Below, one piece after another: positions 1 through 11,504 of a DNA stretch of 64,000 bases. The notes under the pieces were generated by a model. It saw only the letters and a program-made list of their open reading frames with translations, was not told where the DNA came from and made no database searches. This DNA is from Quercus robur. Taxonomy: Eukaryota > Streptophyta > Magnoliopsida > Fagales > Fagaceae. The position numbers and the translations under genes were made by a program. Position 1 is the first letter of the stretch. Every line of letters begins with the position of its first letter. The stretch spans positions 20,095,357 to 20,159,356 of the forward strand of contig NC_065545.1 of NCBI RefSeq assembly GCF_932294415.1, read 5' to 3'.

Positions 1-339
1 CTTATGGGATGTGGGGGGCAATGGCCAAGTTTTAAGTCTCTAGAAAAGAGTTTCGCATATATATACACTTAGATTAGACTAGAGTAAAATTTTTATCTTG
101 TATAAAAATAATTAAATAAATAAAAGTTATGTAGTAAAATTTATAGTATTTTTAACATTTTCCTAATTGAATTACTTGTGATTAGTAACACATCTATTTG
201 TAAAGACCTATTTGTTTAAAATTGTCTTATCTCTATGTCTAACGTTACTTAATTCTTTAAACCTTCTTTATGGTGAAAAAAAATATAAACTAAAATATTT
301 TAATATCTCCCAAAAATATATATCTATATATATATATAT
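1..339. other. AT-rich intergenic stretch
   Basis: No open frame or recognisable family is visible. The sequence is AT-rich with a short TA microsatellite near 318-341. It probably belongs to the hAT-type element whose right end lies at 340-419, but the left end is outside the window. Confidence 0.4.
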
Positions 340-419
340 AAATCCCCCCAAATTTGGGGTCTTCTCTAGTAAGGGGGCCTAGGCAAAGGCCTAATTGGCC
401 TAAGCCTAGGGCCGGCCCT
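340..419. mobile_element. Right terminus of a hAT-type element (AGGGCCGGCCCT end)
   Basis: The stretch ends with the palindromic terminal motif AGGGCCGGCCCT (408-419), preceded by 'aaggcctaattggcctaagcct'-like sequence. The element at 23144-25207 carries the same kind of ends (AGGGCCGACCCT on its left, with similar 'ggccaattag...cctaaggcccc' next to it). I infer this is the end of a related hAT or its non-autonomous derivative sitting just upstream of PhzF copy 1. Its left half is beyond the window. Confidence 0.5.
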
Positions 420-489
420 GCCACCAAGTTGGCAAGTTCGTTTTTTCTTATAAATCCAATTCTTTCCTCAATTTGCTTTCTGATGTCCG

Positions 490-495
490 TTGACC
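490..495 (+). promoter_or_regulatory. W-box core upstream of PhzF copy 1
   Basis: TTGACC lies 65 bp before the copy 1 ATG. The same TTGACCA core sits about 100 bp before the ATGs of copies 3 (11499) and 5 (31204). WRKY factors bind TTGAC[C/T]; function here is inferred only from conservation between the paralogues. Confidence 0.35.
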
Positions 496-554
496 ATTTT
501 ATATTTACAGAAACAAATTCATTTTCAGTGCATCAGGAATTCTCTCACAGGAAC

Positions 555-3500
555 ATGGCAATGAAACCTGTCAAGTACTATGTGGTACTCTGTGTGTGTG
601 TGTTATAATCTTTTATGTATGTGTTATCTATTTATGAATGGAAGTCTGAGTTGGTATTGGCAGGTGGACGCGTTCACTGACTCAGTTTTCAAGGGGAACC
701 CAGCAGTGGTGTGTTTCTTAGAGGAAGATCAGAGAACCCAGGAGTGGCTACAAGTGGTGGCAGCCGAGTTCAACATCCCCACCACGTGTTACTTGACTCA
801 CCTCACTCAGTCCAACTCTCTCAATCCTCGGTTCCGTCTTAGATGGTTCACTCCTGTTGCTGAGGTATGTACTTTCATTTCCATACATGACTGAGGAAGC
901 AATAATATATAGAAAAGGAGATATATTTATTTGAGAGTTTTAATGGAGGAAATGGAAAGTCTATTCCCTTATTTGAGAGTTTAAGTGGGAGTGAATAAAA
1001 TGAGTAGAGGAACACTCATTCTTCTCCGTCCTCTTACCACCTCAAATTTTTATTCTCCAAAATTGAGAGGAATAGAATGGAATGGGTTGGAAAAATACTC
1101 ATTCCTCTCAAATTTTCGTTAATAATCGTATCACAATATAAAGAAATTCAAAATTCATAGGATTTATAATTTAAAATTATATTACTTGGGACGCCAAATT
1201 TTTATCAAGAACAGCTAACTAGCTAAGTATGCTTAAACTAAATATATCTCCTTATTTGAGAGTTTTTTGCTTCCTCAGTCATGTATGGAAATGAAAGTAC
1301 AAGTATTTAGATCTTTTGTGCCACTTGAATTCTTTATGCTCTTTCTTAATTTTTTAATTATTCCAACATTGTATTTAGAGCTATGTCTTGCCATTTCTAA
1401 CAATGAGTTTGAGTTAAGATTGCTTATCACTTAAATTTCATACAAGTATTAATTACTTTTAAATGTACTTAACATTGCTTATTTTCTTTCAAAATTGAAC
1501 ATCTTGCCGTTATTTATTTACTTGTAAGTCATTTAGCATTGAATTGTTGATCAAATGAATAATTGATACCTGGGCTTTTGCAGGTTAAGATATGTGGTCA
1601 TGCTACACTGGCTGCTGCACATACACTCTTCACTTCTAGTTTGTTGAATTGTGATGTCATTGAGTTTGTCACAAAATCTGGAACATTAACTGCTAGAAAG
1701 GTTGCAGATATACAAACAATTGATGGTTCGAATATTCAGAATCATGAGTCACAAGAGAGTTTTCTTATTGAATTGGATTTTCCTACCATCCCAATGATTG
1801 ATTTCAACTCTGCTGAGTTTTCACCCATTTCCAAAGCCCTGAATGGTGCCTCTGTGATTGATATAAAGAGAACAGCAACTGAAGATGATCTCATTGTAAC
1901 GTGTCCTAACATTTTCTCTTTGATTTAATTTTCCTTTCATACTTAACTTTCAAAGTTCATAACTATAGTAGTTATATGTGCATTGAAAAATCTTCGATAA
2001 AATATACTTAAAATGAATGATATGTACTAACTTGTGTATGATTTGTTGATCTATTGGAATCATGGCTCGTTCTTATTTGCAGCCATAATTGTTGGGTTAG
2101 ATGTATAATAAGTTGTAGTATGTCTATTAAATGTTGTGTGTCTAAGTGAATCTTACAGGAAAAAATGGCATCTTTTTGTCTGGTTTTAGAATATTTATTA
2201 AGCACCTTAAAGTAATGCTTATCATGTTTCTCCTAAGATTTTGTGGGAGGAAAATCATTGGAATGGGAAAACTATAAGAGCAGAGATATGTAAATTAGCC
2301 TTGGCAGCTGCTATCCATCACATTTGGCAACAAAATGCTATCCTTCATGGTGGGGTTTAGAGATAGAATAAAGAATTATTCAATCCATTAAGAGAGAAGT
2401 AAAAGCAAGAATTGAGGCTAGAGGAAAATGGGGAATTTCTCTATCTGTTCTAGTGTCCCCAAGGTCTAAGTGATAGTTAAAGTGAATGGCTGAAGGTCTG
2501 TAATGTGTTGTCTAGTTGTTTTTTCTCCTTTTATGTTTGGAGTTGATGTGTAAGCATTTGTGTTTTGTAAGCTTATCCTGCTCCTGTGGTAGCAGCCCTT
2601 CAGCTGCAAGTTTCAGTTGTATTGAAAATTTCTATTTATTTCAATGATGTATCTAATTCATCAAACCCTGACTAGTCTATTGAGGAATCATAACCGATCC
2701 CATAATTTTGGAACTAGCACTTGGTTGTTTCATTCATTGAAAAGCTTATCATGTTTTGCAGGTAATACTCTCATCTGGAGAAACTGTTGTAGAACTTCAA
2801 CCTCTGTTTGATTTGATATGTAAATGTCCTGGAAGGGGGGTAATTATTTCAGGGCCTGCTCCCCTAGATTCTGGATTTGACTATTACTATCGATTCTTTT
2901 GCCCAAAATTTCGGGTCAATGAGGTAAAATATGTTTGGCATTTGGTCTCAAACAATGTAATGTTATTCAAGAACTTGGTATATTATCAATCTCTGTTTGG
3001 TCTCTTTATTGCATTAATAACATGTTTCTGATCATGTTAGAATGAACATTGAACATCTTTGGATACATGATTCAACAAGTCATGAGGGACTTTAAGGTTG
3101 ACACAGTTTAATGCACTTATTAGAGCCTGTATAATGAATTGATTAATATTATTTGATTGCAAAAAACAAACAAATGAGAGATGTTATCAGACCTAAGTAA
3201 TACCCTTTACTTAATACGGCTCTTGTGTAGAATAGAATGTTATCAGACCTAAGTAATACCCTTTACTCAAACAAATGTCGCCATGTTAAAGGATGCTTCT
3301 TCATGTGTTGAAAAACTGAGTAATTCTTGTATCTAATTTTTTTAATAAAGTAATGACTTTGTACCTTGGATGACACTAGAATGCAGAAATAAAATGAGAA
3401 AAAAGAACCTCCCCTTCTTGTAATTGTCTAGAACTGAAATGAAACTAGTGAGATTTCGACTTTCCTGTTTCACTTCTTTTCAGGATCATGTTTGTGGGAG

Positions 3501-3762
3501 TGCAAATTGTGCCTTAGCATTGTACTGGAGCAAAAGGCTAGGGAAGTGTGATCTTGTTGCATATGCGGTATTCTTGCCTATCTTTAGTGCATGTAAACTC
3601 ATCATTGTAGTTGTTGTCTTCATCATACTAATTGACATTGGTGATTCTGTTCAGGCTTCAGCTAGAAGTGGAGTAGTAAACATTCATCTCGATGAACAAA
3701 ACCAAAGAGTGCTACTGCGAGGAAAAGCTGTTACTGTCATGGAAGGGTCTCTATCAGTTTAG
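555..3762 (+). CDS. PhzF-family isomerase-like protein, copy 1 (six exons, about 298 aa)
   Basis: Exons 555-584, 664-864, 1584-1895, 2762-2923, 3484-3567 and 3655-3762 join in phase 0 with GT-AG borders and give about 298 residues, the usual size of plant PhzF-like proteins. Visible family motifs are VDAFT near residue 11, GNPAVVC at 21-27, AAEFN with the family's catalytic glutamate at residue 45, CGHATLAAAH at the start of exon 3, SGPAPLDSGFDYYYRFF in exon 4 and a DHVCGSANC version of the usual DPVCGSAHC in exon 5. The family has a two-lobed diaminopimelate epimerase-like fold with the active site between the lobes. The substrate of the plant proteins is not settled. No targeting peptide is evident. 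Intron 2 holds an inverted repeat and intron 3 a LINE scrap. The His-to-Asn change in DHVCGSANC could affect activity. Confidence 0.88.
868..1300. repeat. Inverted repeat in intron 2 of PhzF copy 1
   Basis: A 35-nt sequence at 868-902, starting two bases inside the exon 2 donor GT, recurs as its reverse complement at 1266-1300. Similarity continues inward through GGAGATATATTTA and TTTGAGAG blocks. The interior also contains TTTGAGAGTTT and CTCATTCCTCTCAAA arms, as in a MITE. Copies 3 and 5 lack this structure in intron 2. The transcript could form a long hairpin next to the splice donor. Confidence 0.6.
2227..2650 (+). mobile_element. 5'-truncated LINE fragment (3' end of reverse transcriptase ORF)
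   Basis: Inside intron 3 of PhzF copy 1, translation with small frameshifts reads like the C-terminal region of plant L1-type LINE reverse transcriptases: a K(L/A)..AICKLALAAAIHHIW motif, then NAILHGG, then IKREVKARIEARGKW. It is followed by a short untranslated tail. Only the last 80 or so codons survive, as expected from 5' truncation during target-primed reverse transcription. It is a fossil with stops. Confidence 0.6.
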
Positions 3763-3874
3763 ACATTTGGAGTTAAAACTCCATATTGCATGTATTTTGC
3801 AATGAAATAATTCCCCTATGACTGGGATCCAAAAAAAGAGTAACTCCTCTTTCAGTTCAAAAAAAAAAAAAAAA

Positions 3875-4075
3875 AACTCTTCTTTCTGTTATTGTCTAAA
3901 ATTGAAATTGAACTAGTGGGGTTTCCTTACTTATCACTTCTCTTTTAGGATCCCGTTACGGGGAGTGCAAATTGTGCCTTCACTCCATACTGGAGCAAAA
4001 AACTGGGGAAGTGTGATTTTGTTGCTTATCTCTAGTGCGTTGAAACTTAATTGTAATCTTTGTCTTCTCCTTCAT
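3875..4075 (+). pseudogene. Orphan PhzF exon 5 (copy 5-like)
   Basis: An acceptor AG (3947-3948) is followed by an exon 5 homologue at 3949-4032 that translates as DPVTGSANC...YWSKKLGKCDFVAY and then meets a stop. Intron-like flanks on both sides match copy 5: 'attgtctaaaattgaaattgaactagtgggg' before it and 'tagtgc(a/g)ttgaaactta' after it. The DPVTGSANC variant is also that of copy 5, not of adjacent copy 1. I infer a relic of unequal crossing-over or a deleted paralogue. Confidence 0.7.
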
Positions 4076-4264
4076 GTGACCCTATACACAAGTCTATAAC
4101 ACATAAGTTGTGGACCCCATAGGCGTGAGATCCACCAAAGGCCATGTGACCTTATAACACCAGATTCCTTCTCAACCTGCTGATGTGCGTTGATGACCAA
4201 TGTTACATATACATCTAAAAAAAAAGTGACAACAACTCCATTTTCACTGCTTCTAAAAACTCTC

Positions 4265-4314
4265 TCAGATGGTTCACTCCTGTTGCTGAGGTCTCACTTC
4301 TTAATTTCACTTCC

Positions 4315-4362
<48 letters not shown>

Positions 4363-6827
4363 GAAAAAATTTCAAAGTGCTACCTTTTGAATTTTAATAA
4401 TTTGCCTTTGTGGGTGTTCTTAGTTCATCTTATTATATTTTAATTTTAGATCATTAGAATAATAGTTAAAAATTTTAAATTGGGTACTTCCTATTAGCTT
4501 TTAAGCTTTAATATTGTTTAGTAGTTGATCATGTTTTACAATTGGAAAATGGTAATGCTATTGACGTGGGGATGAATGAGATTGTTGCCACTTCAAAGAT
4601 ATGATAAATAATATATTGATTACTTTTTTGTGATTACTAACACATTAGTCTATAAGATTTATGTAGAAAAATTAATTGTATATTTATCATTACTCTTTGG
4701 TCTTTAGAATTTCAAGTAATGGGCCCTACATATTAAGGTGGAGTATGAGCCACATGAGTGTTAGAATAATAGTGTATTGCGCAATTCTATGTGTTTGGCC
4801 TCACTTATTAGAGGGTGTCTAGATCACACAAGTGAGGTAGAATGCTAGAATAAGGATTAAATGATGATAAATGGTTTATTATAATTTTTTTGTCCTTTAA
4901 ATTTTGTGACAAGGATTATGATTTTACTAGAATGTGATTTAACTTTTAAGTGCATTATCAAAGTTAAATTCAATTATAGGATTAATAGACCTTGTTGTGT
5001 TTATGATTGTTTGTTTACTTATAAAAATGAACATCATTGATCATACCATAATCTAACTGCATGCAAGTGTTTTGTTTTGGTTTATAGTCATATGATACAA
5101 TTAGTTCTGTGCTTTGGGTTCTAATTGGTGTGTGTCTTAATCTTTAGCTAATTGAGGTGTTTATGATATACTAAGTGGTAGTGAATACTTGATCAGAAGT
5201 AATAAATAATATACATTGGATTTCCTTTTTGCCAGGTTGAGCTTTGTGGCCATGCTACATTGGCTGCTGCACATGCATTGTTTTCATCTGGTTTGGTGAA
5301 TTCCAACATTATTGAGTTTGTCACACTATCCGGAATTTTAACTGCTAAAAAGTTTCAGGAAACCAAGGCATCTAGTAGTTCAGATATTCAGAATGGTGAA
5401 TCACAAGAGTGCTTTCTGATTGAATTGGATTTTCCAACTGTTCCAACAATCGATTTCAATTCTGAAGAAATTCGTCAATTTCTAGTGCCTTGAATGGTGC
5501 TTCTGTGATTGATATAAAGAAAACTTCTAGTTTAGATGCCCTCTTTGTAATGTTCTAATCCAGTTTATATTTATTTTATTTTTCTTCAATACCTTAGTAT
5601 CTTAATTATCTTTAGTGAAATATTCATTGTGAAACTTTCAAAAACTTAATGTTTGCCTAAAATGAATGACATGAACAATTTGGTGTCTCATTCATGGTTT
5701 TCTTGCTCAAATCTTTGGACACAGATGCATGGTTGGTTGGAATATTTGTACCATTCCTTGTATTTTTAAATGATTCCTTATGGAGCAATGCCATATTTTC
5801 TACTGATTTATGACTACTTCATAAGTACTCAGGAGTCAAGCTTATCAATTTTGCAGGTTGTGCTCCCATCAGGAGAAAGTGTGGTTGAAACACGGCCAGA
5901 GTTTGATGCTATATGTAAATGTCCCGGAAAGGGAATCATTGTTTCAGGGGCTGCTCCCTCAGGGTCTGGGTTTGATTTTTACAATCGATTCTTTGCCCCA
6001 AAATTGGGTGTCAATGAGCTAAAATATTTCAGCCCTTGGTCTCAACCATTTGCAATGTTTGTGAAGTGCATGATGTTATACTACGTTAATAATATATTTT
6101 TATGTATGATTCAAGAAGTTGTGGAGGGGTCTTTTTACTACAAGGTCAATAATGTTTTATGAATTATCATCGTCTGTATGATGCTCTTGCTGAAAATAAA
6201 CAAGAGATGTTATTTAAACTCATTATCTTTACTTACAGTTCTTTTCCTCCCTCTAATTTCACCATGTTAAAGAATAAATGCTTCATACATTGGATAGCTT
6301 ACTAGTTCTTATGTCTATCTTTTGACGATTCAGTGACATTTCTTACTTATTTGGAACCCAAAAGATCTGCATAACATCCACTAGACTTTTTCCCCGTAAG
6401 GTCCCAAGTTCTTTGATCATTAGTACTTTGGATGATGCTAGATATGCAGTATCAAAGTGGGGACAAAAGCTCTCCTCCAATAATTTATCTACAACTGAAG
6501 TGAAAACTAGTGGGATTTAAGCAATAAATATATATCACTTGTCTTTCAGGATCCGGTTTGTGGGAGTGCACATTGTGCCCTAGCACCATACTGGAGCAAA
6601 AAACTTGGGAAATGTGATTTTGTTGCATTTGCGGTATTCTCAAAATCCCTAGTGCATGCAAACTCATCATTGTAATTGTTGTCTTCATCATATTAATTTA
6701 CAGTATTTACTTTGTTCAGGCATCACCTAGAAGTGGAGTATTAAACATTCATCTAGATGAGCAAAACCAGAGAGTGCTGCTGCGAGGAAAAGCTGTTACT
6801 GTCATGGAAGGGTCTCTTTTAGTTTAG
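4265..6827 (+). pseudogene. PhzF-family pseudogene, copy 2
   Basis: Only the last eight codons of exon 2 remain (RWFTPVAE, about 4267-4290). Exon 1, intron 1 and the rest of exon 2, with its catalytic glutamate, are gone. Exon 3 is 5236-5546, which is 311 nt against 312 in every other copy; a base is missing near 5472, giving an early stop at 5491-5493. Exon 4 (5857-6018) keeps its length but its donor is CT instead of GT. Exon 5 (6550-6633, DPVCGSAHC intact) and exon 6 (6720-6827) look undamaged. Introns resemble those of copy 3, its closest relative here. At least three independent lesions make it non-functional. Confidence 0.85.
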
Positions 6828-7169
6828 ACATTTGGAGTGAAATTCCGTATTGCATGTCTTTTACAATTGAAATAAATGACTATTTCTGGGAAGAAGTATT
6901 CCCTGGAGCTGGAGTTGAAATTTCAGTTTCGATTGCTGATTTAAGGTCTTTCTTTTTGATGTATAAATAAGAAGTAGTATTCCACAACATGGGGAATGTG
7001 ACTCATCTCCATCAGATATACCCGAAAAAAAATGAGGGATAAAGGAGATGGAGGGTGTTCCATTAAAATTACTAGAAAAGCCCAACTAGCTAGAGAGTTT
7101 GCAGTAAGATTTGAATTTTTAGAACAACCTAATTTTTTCCCCAACTGTTAAGAGAACTAGGTGGCTACC

Positions 7170-7431
7170 ATCTATATTCCCGCAGACTGAAGACATAATT
7201 CTTCATTTGTCTGTTTCAGGGGCAAAATGGATTAGGAAAACATTTTCTCCCATTGTGGTTATAGTCTTGCCTTTGTTAGCAACTATATCACTGATGATAT
7301 TGCCCATCAATTTTTGATTATTAACCTTTTTGATGTCTCCTGGCTTTGAGTGCAGCACTATGCATTCCTCACTGCAACTGAGGCTTCAGTTTGTTGTAGC
7401 AGTGACTCCATCTCTTCAACTTGTTCTGCCA
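7170..7431 (-). mobile_element. LINE-type ORF1 (DUF4283-like) remnant
   Basis: On the minus strand from about 7431 a frame starts MAEQVEEMESLLQQTEAS, and after a frameshift reads IISDIVANKG...TTMGENVFLIHF, a stop, then MSSVCGNIDGSHLVLL. This order of motifs (a NLFLFQF-like strand followed by W.FDG.LLVL) is that of the DUF4283 domain of plant LINE ORF1 and retroelement zinc-knuckle proteins. Two stops and a frameshift show it is dead. Purine-rich sequence at 7440-8030 may be its 5' part, with no coding signal I can support. Confidence 0.5.
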
Positions 7432-7989
7432 TGGTGAAATTTTGGTTTTTTCGGTTAGTGTCTGAAAAATTGATGGATGAGGTCTCTTTTTTAGGAGCTT
7501 GGGATGTGTATATGTAGTGGGACGTTTATGGTATGTTGTATTTTTGCTGAGTTTTTTTGGGCTGAGGTTTATTATGATAAGAAGATGGTGATTATGAGTT
7601 GGAATAGAGTGGCTTTGTAAGTTTGGGATGTGTTGGCTGTTATGCCCTGGGGAAAGATACTCTGGTGATGGTTACTATGTGGTTGAGTTGTTTTGGTGAA
7701 AAGAAGTCAGGAGCTGGATGTTAAGGTGATGGGAGGTAAAGATTTTGAAGAACCTGGATTATGAGTTTGAAGTAGCAAATGAAGAGGATGGAGGGTGTCT
7801 CAGTAAGTGTATGGGAAGGACAGTAATGGGGAGATATGGGGGATTGAGGGATGGTAGGATAGCAGATTTGTGGAATTGCAAGGATGGTAGTAGTGGAACC
7901 AATGATTTGCTGTCAAAAGCAGCTTTGGGACTAAGAATCTGTAGAGTCTGTGACTGTTTTATTTGTTTAAGAGTTGCAATCTGTGATTC

Positions 7990-8185
7990 TTAGTGAAAAG
8001 GATGTGGGGTATTTGCTGGTAGATGGATAGGGTTGGTTTATAACGGGTCTTGCTAGTAAAATTATCTCATGAGACTGTTTCATAAAATACCTTCTCGTCT
8101 TGTTTTAAATTTAGTTCTTTCTTTCCTTTTTATCTTTTTGTTAATTTGACCATATTTTTGTGCATTCCAAAATGAAATAGAGAAA

Positions 8186-8216
<31 letters not shown>

Positions 8217-8673
8217 CTTATAATGAATAACATGTTATTAACTTATAATTGGTGTTAATGATAGTCAAATAAATATGATATTATACTAATAATAAATTGT
8301 GAAAAAATTATAGAAAATTACATAAAAGGCCCCAAGTTTATGCGCAACTTCAAAATATGTCTTAGGTTCTTAATTTTGTCAAATGAGTTTTCAAACTTAT
8401 AAAAATTTTTTAATTTGAAACTTTTTTTTGTTATTTGTTTTTGTTATTTTGGATAGTAATGGAATAGAGAAAAGTGAAAAATCAGCAAAAATCAAACATT
8501 GAACTTTGAGTTTCACCTTAGACTTTTCATCTCTCTCAAAAAAAAAAAAAAAAAAACCTTAGAATTTTCATAAATCAATTTGGCTTGATAGAAAGGGTAG
8601 AGAGAGAAAGATCCAATTGAAAAAAAGAAAGTTTCACTTCTAGCGAGAAATTAATTGTCAAAAAAACTGATTA
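7990..8673. other. AT-rich spacer with TA microsatellite
   Basis: Nothing coding is visible. A (TA)n run lies near 8184-8211 and an A-tract near 8538-8556. Confidence 0.5.
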
Positions 8674-9499
8674 TGTGAGTAGGGATGATAGGCCCAACAG
8701 TATATATTGGGCTGGGGGCTCAGTCCGAGGACGCCTAGTAAGCTGAGGATGGGTAAACGTTATTATGGAAGTCGGCATTAATGAGTAAAGAAAGGGGTCT
8801 AGTCATGATGGTCCAAGAAGGTGGTTCGAGAAGGGATGCTTCCTCGGCTGAGCAAAGTAAAGGTCAGAAGGTGCGGTCTGTTATTTAGAAACAACGTTCT
8901 AGGAGATTCTATTGATAAGGATATACATCATGAAAGCACAGGACAAATGAAATGTATGATATATCTAAGAGAAAGCTGCTATCACCATATTGAATACTCT
9001 GTAACTAACTCTCTGGCCACATTAATGAGGAAGTGATACCTGAACAGTAATTTTCAGCCTTACAGCTACTCCTAAAGACTTTAACAAGGTGGTGATGGGA
9101 CAAGGATCAATACCAACAATCTAATCTACATGTGGAAGGTGGAGATGGAAGAAAGAAGATAGTATAAAATAGAAAAAAGATCATGAGGGAAAGGGATTAG
9201 AGAATTAAGAAAAAAAAAAAAAAAAAAAAAAAAAAAACACTGTAGCGACAAAAACTGTGCTTGTAATCAAATTCAAGAGATATATACAAAAACTGATCTT
9301 CTCGGATTGTGTCGAGGACAATTTTCTTTAGATAAAACCAATCTATCTTTATTTTATTGTCATCTGAATCCATTATAGTTGTTACCCAACTTATTAGAGC
9401 CTAGTTTTCTAACCCACTCTCTACAAATTCATTGTATTGAATTCTTTAGGCCTAGATCCTTTTACCTTTTGTGCTTAGGAACCAAATTCTGTCCTTACA
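8674..9499 (+). mobile_element. Solo Tat-type Ty3/gypsy LTR (approximate ends)
   Basis: The stretch begins TGTGAGTAGGG and ends CCTTACA, giving near-matching TGTGAG/CTTACA ends. Its middle reads GGCCACATTAATGAGGAAG...CTGAACAGTA, which matches the reverse complement of the LTR at 56059-56741 (GGCCGCATTAATGAGGAAA...CTGAACAGTA), and both share a TTCTAACCCA(C/T)TCTCTACAA block near the end. No internal coding region or clear target duplication adjoins it, so it is called a solo LTR. An A-tract at 9210-9237 interrupts it. Confidence 0.55.
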
Positions 9500-10720
9500 A
9501 AAAGCTTTATCAATAATTTCTCATTTTTCAATGCATAACTACTACTATTAATGAATAACAAATATGAACATGAGTTTCAAATGGACATAGTTTCATACTT
9601 CGGGATTTTAATTGACAAAATTAAATACTTGAGACCTCATCCAAATTAGGGAATAAATTCTTGACATATTTACAAAATTCCCCAATAAATTATGTTCATA
9701 GAATAATAATAATATATATTTTTTAAATAATGCTAGAGATACAAATTATTTTACAAACTGCTGATGTGGTGAGGACGATTGTGCCAAGAGCGATTTTCTT
9801 TAAATAAAACCAGTCTATCTTTACTTTATTGTCATCTAAATCCATTATAGTTCTTACCCAACTTATTAGAGCCTAGTTTTCTAACCTACTCTCTACAAAT
9901 TTATTATATTGGACTCTTTAGGCCTAGATCCTTTTACCTTTTGTGCTTAGGAACCAAATTTTGTCCTTACAAAAAGTTTTATCAATAATTTCTCATTTTT
10001 CAATGCATAACTACTACTATTAATGAATAACAAATATGAACATGAGTTTCAAATGGACATAGTTTCATACTTCAGGATTTTAATTGACAAAATTAAATGC
10101 TTGAGACCTCATCCAAATTAGGGAATAAATTCTTGACATCTTTACAAAATTCCCCAATAAATTATGTTCATAGAATAATAATATATATATATTTTAAATA
10201 ATGCTAGAAATACAAATTATTTTACAAATTGCTAATGTGGTGAGGACGATTGTGCCGAAAGCGATTTTCTTTAGATAAAACCAGTCTATCTTTACTTTAT
10301 TCTCATTTGAATCCATTATAGTTGTTACCCAACTCATTAGAGCCTAGTTTTCTAACACACTCTTTACAAATTTATTATATTGGACTCTTTAGGCCTAGAT
10401 CCTTTTACCTTTTGTACTTAGGAACCAAATTCTGTCCTTACAAAAAGTTTTATCAATAATTTCTCATTTTTCAATTCATAACTACTACTATTAATGAATA
10501 ACAAATATGAACATGAGTTTCAAATGAACATAGTTTCATACTTCAGGATTTTAATTGACAAAATTAAATGCTTGAGACCTCATCCAAATTAGGGAATAAA
10601 TTCTTGACATCTTTACAAAATTACCCAATAAATTATGTTCATAGAATAATAATATATATATTTTAAATAATGCTAGAGATACAAATTATTTTATAAATTG
10701 TTGATGTGGTGAGTGATTAT
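9305..10720. repeat. Three tandem copies of a 471-bp unit
   Basis: The block ATTTTCTTTA(G/A)ATAAAACCA begins at 9321, 9793 and 10264, giving periods of 472 and 471 bp. Each unit holds the last 190 or so bp of the LTR plus about 280 bp of flanking sequence ending in AATGCTAGAGATACAAATTATTTTA(C/T)AAA. Copies differ by scattered substitutions and a few indels. The third copy is followed by unrelated sequence at about 10720. Confidence 0.85.
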
Positions 10721-10932
10721 TAGTAAATAAAAATGTGATATTAATAGTAGGTTTAAATGAAAACCAATTTATAAAAATATTGTAAAATAATTTGTTACGG
10801 TATTATTAGTCATATATTATATATTTTTTGGTTGAGACAAAAAGGACGATTACATTTGACAGAGGTAATGTGCAAAATAGTAGTGCAAAAGGATTGTATA
10901 TAGTTAGTTAGACAACGTTTGAAACAATAAAG

Positions 10933-11355
10933 GAAAATAGCATCTCAAGTTTTAGAAACTCGAGATCCTATTAGAACTCAAGTTCAAAAGACTCGCTTGG
11001 CGAGTGTGAAAATGCCACGTAGATCTCGAGTCTTTAAAACTCGAGTTTCATGCAAAAAAAATTTCACCTATAGTGGCGTTTTTAAGTCTTACAGTGACGT
11101 TTTAAATCTCTATAGTGGCGTTTTTATGCAAAAAATTTTTTTAAGTATAGGTTTAGGGAGTCCTATAGTGGCGTTTTTAAGCCCTATAGTGACGTTTTAT
11201 ATACCTATAGCGGCGTTTTTATTCAATTTGTGGAAATCGAGTCTTTAAAACTCGATTTTCAGATTGATTTTTTCCCATCCACATACAAATCGAGGCTTAA
11301 AAACTCGATTTTTATCTTGGAACTCGAGTTTTAGACACTCGAGATGCTAGTTTTC
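10933..11355. mobile_element. Fold-back / MITE-like element with internal GGCGTTTTT repeats
   Basis: The left end GAAAATAGCATCTCAAG... is an imperfect inverted copy of the right end (reverse complement GAAAACTAGCATCTCGAG...). Inside, CTATAGTGGCGTTTTTA-like units recur about six times between 11068 and 11222, alternating GTGGCG and GTGACG, and short inverted AAACTCGAG/CTCGAGTTT words recur near both ends. There is no transposase. The superfamily is uncertain; a fold-back derivative of a DNA transposon is most likely. Confidence 0.55.
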
Positions 11356-11498
11356 AACATTGTTTTAAAACTTGACAATTAACTAAATTTTTTAATATTT
11401 ATTGCTATTTAGAAAAAAAATTCCATTTGACATTACCATGTGTTTCAATTTACTAAAGAAATTGCAGCTGTCAATTGAGACCAAACCAGCTGACTGTG

Positions 11499-11504
11499 TT
11501 GACC
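11499..11504 (+). promoter_or_regulatory. W-box core upstream of PhzF copy 3
   Basis: TTGACC followed by AAT (TTGACCAAT) lies 102 bp before the copy 3 ATG, at the same distance as in copy 5 (31204). Confidence 0.35.

Noticed and set aside
7745-7993. 82-codon + strand ORF rich in Gly and Glu
   Set aside because: No motif, no splice context, and it lies beside a minus-strand LINE ORF1 remnant; chance ORF in purine-rich DNA.
8821-9036. 71-codon ORF
   Set aside because: It lies inside the LTR-like stretch 8674-9499 and has no homology I recognise.
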